In this document: positions 22,709 through 34,528 of the stretch, piece after piece | Numbering within the stretch: the stretch's first letter is position 1 | Layout: each line of letters opens with the position of its first letter | From: Hawksworthiomyces lignivorus | Lineage: Eukaryota; Ascomycota; Sordariomycetes; Ophiostomatales; Ophiostomataceae | Assembly: GCA_002917075.1 (NCBI GenBank) | Contig: NTMA01000023.1 | Span: 186,001 to 250,000 of the forward strand | Length of the DNA stretch: 64,000 nucleotides | Reading direction: 5' to 3' | Made by a program: the position numbers and the translations under genes | The notes under the pieces: model-generated | Told to the model about the DNA's origin: nothing | Databases searched by the model: none | Seen by the model: only the letters and a program-made list of their open reading frames with translations

Positions 22709-24057
22709 CTACATTACCTTGCTAACCCGTTTGTAGTCAGCTCCATACTCCTTCCACGCCGACTGAATCCCGAGATCCAGCTTTCCATTTTGAGAAGGGA
22801 TCAAAATATCCGATCCGTCGTCTTGCATTGCATAAATAACTTCATGTGTCTTTCCGAGCGTCAATTTGATGGCTCCTTCGAAGAACAGATTGGGTGTGTA
22901 GTGATGCCATGCTGTCCGACCTTGGATCTTGGCTAGGATGTTGTCCAGAACCACGGCGGCTTGTATCCAACCAGCGCGGGCCATCCGCGGACCGGGATGA
23001 TCGGCCACGTCCCCAAAAGCAAAAATAGGAAGGTCTTTGCTAGGGGAATCCGCATCGAAGACCTGAAGCGTCTGTCGGACTAGAATTCGAGAGTTCTTTG
23101 CGATAGTACCCGGGTACAGAGCAGCGAGGAAGGCTGAATTGGGTCGCTGGCCGGTGCAGCCAATCTGCAACCACAATTGCGGATTAGCGGACTGAGCGTA
23201 GGAGGGAAGAGAATATCACGAGGAAACTTAATACTCACAACGAGGTCAAATTGCTCCTCGTGCGTATAGAAGGTCAGTGAGGCGAATCGAGCACATTTTC
23301 CAGCAGCAGGTAATTTTGGACGCTCATTCAACAAAACGCGTATTTTCAACCCGTCACGCAGCGCTGTCAATGCATAGTCTTGCAGTCGCCTACCGAAATT
23401 GCTCAAGAGCTGGTTTCGGGAGTGAATTAGAGTAACCGCTTTGTCCGGATAAAAGTCCTTGATATCGCTGGCAAGCTCGACGCCCACAGCTCCTCCGCCT
23501 ACGATGGCAATCTTCCTGCTCTCGAGGATAGCTTGCTGTACACCCTGCAGCTCACGACAGGCATCGCTGCGTTCCGTAGATACCACTTGCGCAGGCGATG
23601 GCTGTGTGGACCCTGTCGCGATGGCGAGATATGCATAGTCGACCGTGTTGCCGGACGCTAGTAGCACTCTATTCGGTGTGAGCCCAACGACCGTATCCTG
23701 GATGTGGGAGACAATGCCTGCTGGCGCGCCCCTGCCGATGCCGTCGTATGGAATAAAGGCTGCGTGCTCATAGCCTTTGAGAACAGAGAATCGCGGAAAG
23801 TTGAATGAGTAATTGAAGTGCGAGTTCTTCTCGATCCACACAACTTTGTACCCTGTCGGTAGGGTTTCCGCCAGACGTCTTACCAGCTCAAGGCCTGCAA
23901 ATGATCCCCCCAAGACCACGACATTCTGAGCGTCAGGTCTGTTGTGCCATGTCCAGCTGTGGCAGTACGCGGCCATACGCCGAATGGCAGCTCGGCCAAG
24001 GTAGGGGATGAAGAAGCCGAGTCCTTTGATGAGGACGGTGACTTTGTCTGACGCCAT
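22709..24057 (-). CDS. AIF/AMID-like FAD-dependent oxidoreductase
   Basis: Two exons on the minus strand: 24057-23239 and 23164-22709, encoding 424 aa. A pyridine-nucleotide-disulphide oxidoreductase fold: FAD-binding VVVLGGSFAGLE (about residues 46-57), NAD(P)H-binding IAIVGGGAVGVE, and the C-terminal FAD motif IFAFGDVAD. This order is that of AMID/Aif1-type NAD(P)H oxidoreductases, which in some organisms affect apoptosis and in fungi are also found in metabolic clusters. No mitochondrial presequence is obvious; the N-terminus has a hydrophobic patch (LGFFIPYLG). Reading is open upstream to another in-frame ATG at about 24180, which I did not choose because that part is not protein-like. 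Divergent from the MFS gene. Confidence 0.88.
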
Positions 24058-24847
24058 GAGCTTACTTCTCTCTGGGATATGGTGGAGTGAGAAAGAAAGA
24101 GGCTCAACAGAGTTGTTTAGTCGATCTAACCAAACACATAGATATGTCTGCACCAGAGATGTACACATCCATATATACATTTGTACAGTATATCGTGTGC
24201 CACAGATTTAACTCGTAGAATAATTATCAACAAGTATGTAGACTAAAGTGTGGAGACACGACATGTGAGAATGGTTTTCACTAATAGATGATGCTGCAGC
24301 AATATTGATAGATATTGATTGACATCGAACTAAGACATGACCCTCTTCTCTTCTCTTACCTTGTAATTATAAGACGAAGTGGCCCCCTTCCAAGATGGGT
24401 TAGTCTCCGCGGGCGACAGCAACTTGTCCACGGAGAACGCGCCGTATCATACCGGAAACAGTGTATAAGGCAGAACCTATTCCAATCGGAACTGTAGGTT
24501 TCGCTGCGGGGCTCAATGTACATCATGACTAGATAGATTCTTGCTATACGAACACTGACCTGAGGACTCATGCAACTCCTCCGCGGAGCAAAGTGACTAG
24601 CTCAGCTCCCATTGTGATACATTCATGGATGCTTACTGGCGACCTGTTTTTAGCTATGAAGGTGACGCGTAATAAGATTAAATGTAAAATATCATTTGTT
24701 TTCATTCTTAAATTTTTCTTAATATAAATCTGCACTCAATGCCAGACCGGGCCTTTCCCTTCTTTGAAGCAAATCGGGCTCGTACCAAAGTGAGAATATT
24801 AACAACGAAAACCTGGGTATTGTATCATAAACTTAGAAACGCCAGAC
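24058..24847. promoter_or_regulatory. Divergent promoter of FAD oxidoreductase and MFS genes with CTCCGCGG motifs
   Basis: Contains a perfect 10-bp palindrome CTCCGCGGAG at 24579-24588, TCTCCGCGGG at 24404-24413 and the weaker TCCACGGAGA at 24427-24436. CGG half-sites in inverted order are the typical targets of Zn2Cys6 regulators. The same core appears twice upstream of the Zn2Cys6 gene at 27301. No gene was seen within. Confidence 0.55.
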
Positions 24848-26504
24848 ATGACAGCTAGAAAAGGAACCGCGGACGAGGAGGTCATCGAAACGGCCGTTCC
24901 AGCTCAACCAGACACCGATCTAGAGTCAGATTTCGCTGCTAAAGAATCCCTTAATGCACCGAAGGAGCGAAAAGATCCCAATGTCGTTGATTTTGAAGGA
25001 TCCGATGATCCAGAAAATGCATTGAACTGGTCTGGGCGCAAAAAGTTTCTGAATGTCTTGGTTGTCTCGTTGATAACACTTCTCTCGTACGCATTCAAAG
25101 AAGGCTCCCTATCCAACTCTACAGCTCTCGCAATAGACTGAACTGACAATACTCTTGCGCAGGCCCATCGCCTCCACCATTAGCTCTGCTGCTTCAGTTG
25201 ATATCATGGCTCATTTCAACTCTACCAACGAATCTCTTGGCGCATTTGTGACCACTGTCTTCCTGCTCGGATACACGTTCGGACCCATCGCGATTGCACC
25301 GCTGTCAGAGATGTACGGGCGTGCCATCCTCTACAAGATCTGCATGGTCTTCTTCATAGTTTTCAATGTAGCCTGTGCCGTGGCTAATAGCTTGGGGTCT
25401 CTCATTGTGTTTCGGCTGCTCGCCGGTATCATGGGTTCTTGCCCTGTCACGCTCGGTACAGGCTCTATCGCCGACATGATTCCAGCTGAGAAGCGAGCTG
25501 GGGCTATGGCAGCGTATATTATTGGAGTCATCCTGGGTCCTTCCATAGGTCCGATATGCGGTGGTTACTTGAGTCCCGCAGCCGGTTGGCGGTGGGAATT
25601 TTGGCTCATGGCTATAGCTTCGGGGGTCATGACGATACCCGTGATGTTTCTAAGTGAGACATATTCCTACGTGATTCTGAAGCGCAAGACGGAACGGCTG
25701 CGGAAAGAAAATGGCAACTTAGACCTTCGGTCGGCACTAGATACTGGCAAGACACCTCGTCAGCTGTTTACCTTTTCCATCATGCGCCCACTCAAGATGC
25801 TGGTCTCACCGATTATCTTTTTACTGTCCCTTTATGCTGCTGTTGTTTACAGCTACCTATATCTATGTTTTACTACCTTTCCTGGTGTCTTTGGTACCAA
25901 ATACGGTTTTGGAATTGGCGCGTCTGGCCTGGTCACCCTCGGGTATGGCATCGGCTCTATTCTTGGGCTCTTCGTCTGTGGTGCAACTTCGGATAGGCTT
26001 TCAAAATATCTGACCAAAAAGCATGGAGGCGAGCCTAAACCGGAATACCGACTTCCTATCATGGTTCTTGGCGGCTTCCTCACACCGATTGGGTTATTCT
26101 GGTATGGATGGACAGCTGAGGCTGGTGTTCATTGGATTGTTCCCATCATCGGCACTGGTTTCATTGGTGGCGGAATGATCGTCACATATGTAAGTGTCTG
26201 ATGGATACTTGGTGCATTAGAGGAATTTGTTGACTGATAATTGCTTTAGATGGCCAGCACCCTCTATCTTGTCGACGCATACACTGTCTTTTCAGCCTCG
26301 GTCACGGCTGCAAGCACCATCTTCCGGTGTCTTTTTGGAGCTTTGCTGCCTCTCGCCGGTCCTGCCATGTATGCCAAGCTCGGATATGGTTGGGGAAATT
26401 CGTTACTAGGGTTCATTTCCATTGCCTTCCTACCGCTTCCATTCATTTTCTACCGCTATGGTCAACGAATTCGCGAGTCTAATATTTTCAAGGTAGAATA
26501 TTGA
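24848..26504 (+). CDS. MFS transporter, DHA1 (drug:H+ antiporter) type
   Basis: Three exons: 24848-25086, 25163-26189, 26250-26504, encoding 506 aa. A long acidic cytosolic N-terminus leads to the family motif DPENALNWSGRKK, then twelve predicted hydrophobic segments. Motif-A-like APLSEMYGRAILYK follows TM2, and GPSIGPICGGYLSPAAGWRW is the TM5/6 antiporter signature. The mid loop after TM6 is charged (LKRKTERLRKENGNLD). This matches plasma-membrane exporters of the Tpo1/Flu1 group that expel drugs, polyamines or secondary metabolites. Codon phases agree at both introns. Its position between an FAD oxidoreductase and a Zn2Cys6 regulator suggests export of a compound handled by these enzymes. 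Confidence 0.92.
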
Positions 26505-27300
26505 GACGTGTGCAGAACCTCATCCTTTCCATGTGCTCTTTCATTTGTATAGAATGCCACTAGGCTGCTTTAGATAGACTCAACTCCCTTTTGCTGTGCT
26601 AATCTCTTAATTTAACTTTATTTGCACGATGCACGAATCGGTGTGCAATATTATATTATCTGCGTGTGGGATAGCCACTTCAACAAATTCATGATACTTT
26701 TTTTGCGTCAATTTCAGTCAACAATAACTCTACGGCTATTATCTCTTTTATCGCTAAATGAAATTCCTAGACGAGAAATGAAGATCATCTAGTTAGTTGC
26801 AAACTGGATCTCGAACAGATACCCAGGAAGGAAAGATCTGAATTATTTGAGTTCTTTTGAGGCTGCACCTTTTTGACGAGGAACAGCTTGGCGACAGAGG
26901 AGAATTATCCAGCTATCTTACCAGTAACCTCTCCAAACCTGCATGTACGTATGCTTCTGTCTAGCTACCCTATGCATAAGTAGAGAAAACGCAATACTTG
27001 GCAAGGTCTGAAAACTCATCCAAAATAGTGGCACTTTCTCCCATTTGCTTTGTCATTAACAATTACACTAATGTATTAACTTTAGTACACAGCCACTAGT
27101 TATCTGATCCGTCATATTTGTGGATTTCATTGATCGTCGGCCATCCGCCGCATAGAAATAAATCCGATGCCTCCGCGGGTATTCCGTGACGTCCGCGGAG
27201 AGGCAAGAAAATACCGATAGACCACAATAAAATGTAAATTTCACGGAATACCCATGGGGTGAAATTTTTTATAGTTATTAGATACGTCGTACGAGTAAAG
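26505..27300. promoter_or_regulatory. Upstream region of the Zn2Cys6 gene with paired CTCCGCGG motifs
   Basis: About 800 bp with no gene. CTCCGCGGG at 27171-27179 and GTCCGCGGAG at 27191-27200 lie 20 bp apart, about two helical turns, 100-130 bp before the Zn2Cys6 start codon. The arrangement suggests autoregulation by a dimeric zinc-cluster protein. Confidence 0.5.
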
Positions 27301-29744
27301 ATGGCGTCGAGAACGACGAGACGGTCGCATCGCAAGGGCCAATTTGCCTGCGACCTCTGCCGGGCTCGCAAACTCCGCTGCACACGACCGCTACCGTGTG
27401 CAAACTGCGTGTCGCGTGGAGAGATATGCCACTTTAACCCATCTTCACCTGGACAAATAGACAACTCCAGGGCACACGAAAGAGCTCTCGAACCGGAGCA
27501 TCAGCATCAGTATTGGCATCGGCAGCAGCCGCCGCCTCCTGAGCAACCATCGGCTCCCGCTGCTACAGCTGCCTCCGCTGCACCATCTCTGGCATCTTTA
27601 GAAACCGCCGTCAGTCAGATACAGTTGCTCGAGGAACTACAGTCGCTGAAGAGGCTTGCGGCGGAATTGGAAAATCGTGTGGAGCAGAGCATAAACCGGA
27701 CGGCCGACCAAGATAATCATAGCAACCATGCTTCTCCGTCGCTTTCGCCTACCGTTAGTCTCACGACATCGTCCGATCTCCACCAGGTCCAAGATGTCGT
27801 GGCATATCTCGAGAAGGTGTCGATGGTCCAGAATTCCCGAGTACGTTACCCGTCCCGCTATTATTCGCCTGTAGCGACGACATGTACTTGGATAACTCGC
27901 ATACTCATCACTGTCAGCAGGATTCCGTCGATATCAAAGACCTGGTGCTCAAGGTTGAGCGGATACAAAATATCCCACAGGCACCCAACTACATTGTACA
28001 GTTGGGAAAGCCAATTCGCTGCATATGGCTGCCGCAACATGATGAAGCCCGCATCCTTTTAGACAAATTCATCACAAACGTCAGCTACATCCACCATATC
28101 GTACACCACCCCTCGCTGCCAGCTGCCATCGACAACATTTACGAGCAGATTCTGACCCAGAGACCTATTAAGCTGGGCCATCTAGTGTTACTCCTTAGCA
28201 TCATAGCGAGTACAACTGAAGTTTGGACCCAGCATGATGGTGTGAATGTGGGCCAGTCTGTCTTCCCATCAGTAGCATATGTCACTGAGCAAACGCCCAT
28301 ATGGGTCAAAGCGTGTATCGATGTGATCAGTAACGGACAGAATAATCCAGTGCCTGCACTAGAGACCATCCAGGGCATAATTATCTTATCTTTCGTGTTA
28401 TCCAATATGGAAGGTGTTTCCCTACGCTATCGATCCCTAATATCAACTGGTATATTGTTGAGCCGCGAGCTGGGTCTGCATCGCCTGGACCATGAATCAA
28501 ACGCAGCCACTGCTAACACTATCCATGCCGAGGTTAGCCGCAGGGTGTGGTGGTATCTGGTTGCTACTGACTGGTATGCTTTTTGTCTTTCTCTTTCCAA
28601 TCACGTCCGACCCCTTATTTATTATTTAACGAGCCTGCTACAAACAAATTTACAGTTCTAACACTACGGATTCAGGTTGATGGCGACGAGATACGGCGGC
28701 CCCAGTGGAGGGGTGTATCAAGTCAATCTGCAGCACATGGCGGTCAAGAAGCCTCTCAATATTAACGACATAGATCTTATTGACAATGGGTATCAGACGG
28801 GGTTGCCTATATCCCAACCGACCGAGATGTCCTATTTTTTGCAGCGGATTCGCCTTGCAGAGATCTCTCGAAGTATCGTCGACCACAATCCCATAGCTGC
28901 AATCAACTCAAGTGGATCTAGCTACTCTGTGCACCTTACAGCTTTGGATTTTGAGCTTGATCAGATGATCCATGATATCCCATCCTTTTTCCACCTTGAC
29001 AGTTATGAAGCACATTCTGACAGTTTGTCGACCGGCACATTTATCCAGGCCTACATTCTCAACTCTGTGATTCATACCCAGCGCTGTAAATTGCATCTCA
29101 AGTACCTCACAAGTGGCCCCAGTAACAACCCAGCCTACGTTTCATCGCGGGAGAAATGCCTCGAGTCCGCGCGCCGGCTCATCCGTGCAGAGGCACAGCT
29201 CGAGCAAGCCAAGCATCCATTCGTGTTGATTCGTCTACGCCTATCCGCTATGCTTTACGGTGTCTTTCTGGCTAGCATCGCTCTGTTGATGGACGCCTAC
29301 ATTAATGGACCAGGCTTGCTCGAAGACGAGATCCGTCGCGGTGATGTGGCCGAAGCCTTGCGTATTATCGACAGCGCAAAGAGCCACTCGTGGGCAGCCG
29401 CAAACCTTCACGACTCACTCATGCAAGTTTTGGCTAAATATCGTGCTCAGCAGCAACATCCATCGCAAGAAAAGCCCATTTCAACCACGGGAGTCGCCAC
29501 ACCCAGTGCTATTTCAACATCAGCGATCAATAACATGGCACGAGTGTCACAAAGGTCCAATCAGCTGGCCATGATGCCAACGCCAATGAGAGTGGATGAT
29601 GAAATGGGAGCGGTTCAAATTCCAGCGCCTAATACCCAATCACAAAGCTGGAATCTGACCGAGAGCCTCGAGGAGTTGATGTACATGGATGGGTTCCAGT
29701 GGGATGATTTGTTATGGGGCAACCATTCAGCCTCATTTTTCTAA
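27301..29744 (+). CDS. Zn2Cys6 transcription factor with Fungal_trans domain
   Basis: Three exons: 27301-27840, 27921-28573, 28676-29744, encoding 753 aa. The zinc cluster is complete: C17-x2-C20-x6-C27-x5-C33-x2-C36-x6-C43, preceded by basic residues (RTTRRSHRKGQFA). A Gln/Pro/Ala-rich linker and a possible coiled-coil (LEELQSLKRLAAELENRVEQ) follow. The middle region (VWWYLVATDWLMATRYGGP, then YQVNLQHMAVKKPLNIND) is the fungal-specific transcription factor domain, intact across intron 2. The C-terminus is acidic/aromatic (MYMDGFQWDDLLWG), which could act as an activation region. It probably controls the adjacent MFS and oxidoreductase genes and itself, given the shared CCGCGG-type motifs. 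Confidence 0.93.
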
Positions 29745-30146
29745 TTGTATGTGTAATAGAATAATTGCACTCTATCGATTTGATATTAAGAGCCTGTATT
29801 GTTTCGCTATACGCTGGAATAGAGGATACAGCAGTGTATTACACTGACTTACATGTGATTTCTTTCAAGACCTGGTTCAGGGCCAATCTCAAACTCTTTT
29901 TGCTCCTTTAATACCAGCTTTCTGAACGTAAGAGGCGACCATATGAACAGTGTTAGACTCTGAGCAGAAGCTTTGCGGGGTAAACTAAAAGGATCCTCTG
30001 CTTACTGACACGGTGTTACTACAACTGAGAGTTGCATATGTATGACAGATCCTACAGCCATGTCTCGTATGACAAGAATGTAACGTTGGCAACAACTCAT
30101 GCAGAAAAAGAAGAGTCAGTCAGCTCCATAAGTTAAGACACCTACA
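29745..30146. other. Intergenic region
   Basis: About 400 bp, AT-rich, no gene or clear motif seen. Confidence 0.5.
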
Positions 30147-31304
30147 ATGGAAGACTCTGTGCGCTCACGTCCCTTATTTCCTGGGTTCAACAGACTCCCC
30201 TTTGAGATTCGGTCTCAGATCTGGGAGTCCACCATAGAGGCGCGCACCGTTGGCATCGTGCCTTTCCAAGTTAGGCCTAAGCGCTGGAGCATCAAGAGCA
30301 CGATCCGGCCGCCAGCCGCCATGCACACTTGCCGCGAATCTCGTCGTATCGTCGGACCATATTACCAGTCACTGGAAGCCGGCGTTGCACCAGGCGGAGA
30401 AATAGACTGGTTGAACGACTTCGCTGTCCTTGACTTCCAGCCGCTGATCCTCTTCAATTTTGCTCTAGATACACTGTACTTTGTGGATCTCAATCCGCCG
30501 GATAGAGAAATCCCACTCGAGGATGCCAGACTGCGAGATCCGAAGCCAACTATGCCTACAAATCCTCTGGACCTCCTCGTACTCAAGGAAGGGCTAAACA
30601 CCTTTGGTCCTGGCATGCGGCGCATGGTAGCATCTGAGTATCGTATTATGGATTGGACTTACATCCTTGAGGGCAAAACCTTTGACGGTACTTTTATCAG
30701 GCTAGGAGACACATCCGCTAAAAACTGGACTCGGATACACCATTTGAAACTAGACTTTGGCATATTCCTCTCCGACTTGGCGCTCTATTGGAGCCAATTA
30801 CATCCGTTTCATAAGTGGCTCTATAATATTTTCAAGCGGATCGAGGACCTGGAATCAGCGATGCAAAGTTGTGATTTGGTTATGGCATACGGGCGAGGAC
30901 TGAAACGAAAGCTGCATCGCACGTTCAGGGTGACTTTCGCTCCCGGCGCTAGCTCTTTCTTCAATGACGTGAGTCTGGCGCAACAGTTACAGGCGCACGG
31001 CGCTGTCGTGTTCCCAGAAACGCATTCTGCGCCTGAAACAAATGTTTGTCTTTTTGAGGTTGTTGATGGAAATATCAGTGATGCTACTATAGAGAAATGG
31101 TGGCAATACAGTCGAGAGAAATTCAGTCGGAATTTCACACTTCAGGTCTATCCTATAACTGAGCAAATATTAGTGAAAGATATCAGCGTGTTCTGGGAAC
31201 AGGCTACCAAGAGACAGAGGGGTTTTGCCCACGGTGAAATGGCTCCAGTTCATGGGCTATGTTTGTCAAATTACAGACCAGACAGAGCCTGTGATGAGAA
31301 TTAG
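30147..31304 (+). CDS. 2EXR domain protein
   Basis: Single exon, 385 aa. The N-terminus FPGFNRLPFEIRSQIWEST...RTVGI is the 2EXR motif (F..L..E.R..IW......R.v.v), a fungus-specific domain of unknown function found in large lineage-specific families. MHTCRESRRIV is the usual second motif. No membrane segment, signal peptide or enzymatic motif is visible in the remaining 300 residues. It lies at the left edge of the hydrolase/NLR region; genes of this family are frequent in accessory regions of ascomycete genomes, so the position may be incidental. Confidence 0.8.
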   Translation: MEDSVRSRPLFPGFNRLPFEIRSQIWESTIEARTVGIVPFQVRPKRWSIKSTIRPPAAMHTCRESRRIVGPYYQSLEAGVAPGGEIDWLNDFAVLDFQPLILFNFALDTLYFVDLNPPDREIPLEDARLRDPKPTMPTNPLDLLVLKEGLNTFGPGMRRMVASEYRIMDWTYILEGKTFDGTFIRLGDTSAKNWTRIHHLKLDFGIFLSDLALYWSQLHPFHKWLYNIFKRIEDLESAMQSCDLVMAYGRGLKRKLHRTFRVTFAPGASSFFNDVSLAQQLQAHGAVVFPETHSAPETNVCLFEVVDGNISDATIEKWWQYSREKFSRNFTLQVYPITEQILVKDISVFWEQATKRQRGFAHGEMAPVHGLCLSNYRPDRACDEN

Positions 31305-31466
31305 ATAACAAAAGAGAGATCGTGCTCAACAAAAAAAGTATCCATATGAACTAAAAAACAGTTTTGTATCACATCTCTGATACTAAGCTTAACTTCATTC
31401 TATAAGGATCACCTGGTTTCTATTTATAATTTAACTCTGGGGTCTCTTCTCCCAAAGCTCCCCTAC

Positions 31467-32585
31467 TCAGTGTTTACCAGAAGTAGTCCACGACAGCGTC
31501 ACCACATTGCCCTCCGGGGGCCTGATACCATGCCCGATTCCCTTGGGTCCTTCCCAGCGGCTGGGCACGCCCTTCGCCGCCCTTGTGATCCTCGCTGCCG
31601 TTAACTTGAACGCGTCGTCCTTGGCGTCCGCGAACCGGCACAGCTGCAGATGGTCGGCCTCGAGCGGTACCTTCTCCTCATGGGCCAAGCGCATCCGCGC
31701 GCTCATCTGATCAACAATGACGCCACCGCCACCACGCCAGCCCTGCAGTTCATAAAAGCTAATCAGCGCGTACCGCGGCGCCAGTTGCTCAAAGTCCTCG
31801 CAGATGTCGGCGATGTCCTTGGAGTTGCGCGTGATCGCGTCCACGAGCGGCGACACCTTGCCCCTAGTCCCTGGCATGAGCGAACCAAACGACTTTGCGA
31901 GGGAAAGCCACTGTTCCTTGTCGGCGCCGAGATGTGGCGTGCCATAGAAGAGCTAATACGAGAGGTTAGTTTAAATTACCTAGAAGCTCCAAGCTGTTGA
32001 GGGCTCCAAAGAGACTTACAATCCCGCGCGTGGCATCGGCAATGGGGTGGAAGAACGACTCATTCTCCGCAAACCGTAGCGCCTAGCAGTAAGAGATATA
32101 CATGGTATCACGTCAGCCTCTCGCTCAACATGAGAGGAAGTCTCTGGCTTTTGTCAGCGTCTTGATTCACCTGCTTCACGATGATTCCGCCAAGGCTATG
32201 CGCGACGAACACAAGGGGTCGCACTGAAGCAGCATCATCTTCTCGCTCGTCCATTAACCGATTCAGCATTGCCCGTGCGTTGTCGCGTATCCCCGCGACC
32301 GACACGTTTCCGAGAATGTCGGCATTGTAACCGAATGATAACACCCGAGTGCGTGGCTGCTTTTGGGGCAACAACTGCCCGGGCCAGAACACCCTGGTCT
32401 TCTCGTGTGTCCAGGTGTCAATGTGATCGCCGTTGAGGCCGTGGATGAGGAGAAGGCTGTGCATGGTCAACCAAGAGTTAGAAAACCAGATTTGGGTGCA
32501 CTCACTCGAGCGTTGCTGGACCCTTGCCAACCTCGTCGGGGTCATAGACCGTCTCAATGAGCAAGCTCTTCTTTTCCGTCGGCAT
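31467..32585 (-). CDS. Stand-alone SesB-like alpha/beta hydrolase (copy 1)
   Basis: Four exons on the minus strand: 32585-32506, 32456-32171, 32082-32020, 31952-31467, encoding 304 aa. The alpha/beta-hydrolase core is visible: LLLIHGLNGDHIDTW (oxyanion strand), nucleophile elbow VFVAHSLGGIIVKQ (Ser114), LFYGTPHLGA, RYALISFYE (possible acid) and EADHLQLCRF (catalytic His). This is the lipase/esterase-like domain called SesB in fungal NLR biology, usually fused to NACHT or NB-ARC or encoded beside such genes. No NACHT follows here. The C-terminus is a short Gly/Pro-rich tail. It is divergent from copy 2, with 777 bp between start codons. The substrate is unknown. Confidence 0.85.
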
Positions 32586-33362
32586 GGTTGGTCGATTCAG
32601 GACTAAAGATAACGTGTATTCAAGCGACAAGTCGGAATCAAAGCAAGATGTAAGACAATGGTCCAAGTAAGAACTTGATTTCGTTAAGCCTCACCGGGAC
32701 TACGTAAAATGACTTAGCTAGTTGCAAGTCTGCGACAGCTATGTGGCTATGCAGACATAATGTGATAATTTGTGCATGCACAAGACGCATTGTGGCTTTT
32801 CACTGCACCTTATATCAATAAAGCTACGTAGACTGGTAGAGAAATTTATCAAAGTGCAACATATTTTCTAAGTTCTAAACTGCAGCATTGGGCAGTATTT
32901 CAGCAACCACATTTGAGCCTTACAACTTGTTGGTCTTGCTTGTTTATTACAGATGTGTGTGTTCCTAAACAATTGATAAAGATTTAGTGAGTAAAACTGT
33001 GAATGACGAAAACACAAATTGGGTTGAAATTTCTTGAACACTCCTTGGCCAGTCAATTTAAGGGGCTGTATCTAGGCGGTGGTGTCAAGACTGAAGTAAT
33101 TGGCCTAGACAACTAAACTAGAAGCCCAATTGCACCTACCATTGCCACGTGGCGCACTTCCAATATTTAGCAAGTTATGGCAATGAGGCTCTGCAGGCTT
33201 GAGACCACGAGCGATTAACCACTGAGCTTTCAGGGAATTCCAAGTCTAGCCGAGTTTTGGGGGCATCCCCTCCATGCTCAGCTTTCGTTGCAATCTTTTC
33301 CCACGAGAGACAAGCTGAAGGTTGCCCCCAAATTAACGTTTCAAATTCATTTACTGTTGGCA
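32586..33362. promoter_or_regulatory. Divergent promoter between hydrolase copies 1 and 2 with E-box palindrome
   Basis: No gene seen. A perfect palindrome GCCACGTGGC lies at 33144-33153, 210 bp from the copy-2 start codon; its CACGTG core is the bHLH E-box. A 16-mer at 33184-33199 is repeated exactly at 37275-37290. Confidence 0.5.
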
Positions 33363-34528
33363 ATGAGTCTTGCATCTCACCGGCGCTATACCAAGCAGAA
33401 TATTGGGCTCTTTACACTCCCGATGCCCAATGATGGCTGGTATGATGAACATGGGACACCACTATTAGAGTAAGTTAACCTGATTTGGTTGAGACCCGAC
33501 CTGGCATTCTCGTTTCTGTGGCTGACACAAAGATGTCTCGGCACGGCGAGCAGTGTGATTGCCGTGCACGGCCTGAACGGAGACTACCGGCGGACCTGGA
33601 CTAGCATATCCCCGACCACGGGAGAGTCGACTATGTGGCTCCATGAGCTCTTGCCATGGAAGCTCCCTAGGATCCGAGTCATGTCTTTTGGCTACAGCGC
33701 AGACGTGTTTGCTAACACGTCTGTCGCCGGTGTGCGGGAGAACGCCCGAATGCTGCTTTCGTTACTGCGGGACAAGCGCGAAGACAAAGTTGAGAGAGAG
33801 CGCCGTGGCATTATTTTTATTGGACACAGCTTAGGAGGCATCATCATCAAGCAGGTCCGGATCCCATACCTCACACGCACTCATGACACCGACGCATCTC
33901 GCTCACACTTTGCTAACTTTAGAAACAATAATAAGGCTCTTCGTATTGCTAACAATGAGAGACACATATATGGTGGAATCGCCGACTGCACCAAGGGGAT
34001 CATCTTCTTCGGCACGCCACACCGGGGAGCAAGTGCTGCCAAATGGGCACACCTCATTATTGGAATCAAGTCCGCCGCGTTTGGCACAAGGCCAAAGATG
34101 GCATTTCTCAGGGTGCTGAAGCCGAACTCGCAGGATTTGATGGATCTCTCAGAGGACTTTCGGTCCATTGCCACCAAGTATGCTATTGTGAGCTTCATAG
34201 AAGAGGACAAGATACGTGCACTGGGACATGTGGTAAGTCCGCCTTTGACTTGTCTACCTTGTCTAACGATCTATTGCTTATGGTCTCGTACAAGATTGTC
34301 GAAAGGTACTCGGCCACTATGGAGCTTGCGCACGAAGAAGCTGTCATGATAGGGGGCAACCACTCATCAATGTGCAAATTTGACAAAGAGGACAGGCGGT
34401 TTGATGCGGTCTGGAGATGTATAAGACGTATTGCTTCGTCCTGTCGGAGTCCATATCAACTGCATGGAGAGTCAGACACAAACGAATTTCCCGTAGGAAA
34501 CCAAGGGTCGAGCAAGGAGAGTGTATAG
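33363..34528 (+). CDS. Stand-alone SesB-like alpha/beta hydrolase (copy 2)
   Basis: Four exons: 33363-33469, 33554-33854, 33936-34232, 34295-34528, encoding 312 aa. Same fold as copy 1: LLDVIAVHGLNGDYRRTW, elbow IFIGHSLGGIIIKQ (Ser128), IIFFGTPHRGA, KYAIVSFIEEDK and IGGNHSSMCKF (catalytic His). Branch points such as TGCTAAC and TCTAACG support the introns; intron 2 has the weak donor GTCCGG but is required by frame and by the paralogues. The N-terminal 35 residues differ from copy 1 and show no amyloid motif that I recognise. Reading ends in a polar tail with no partner domain. A cell-death lipase/esterase role, as for SesB proteins, is inference. Confidence 0.85.
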
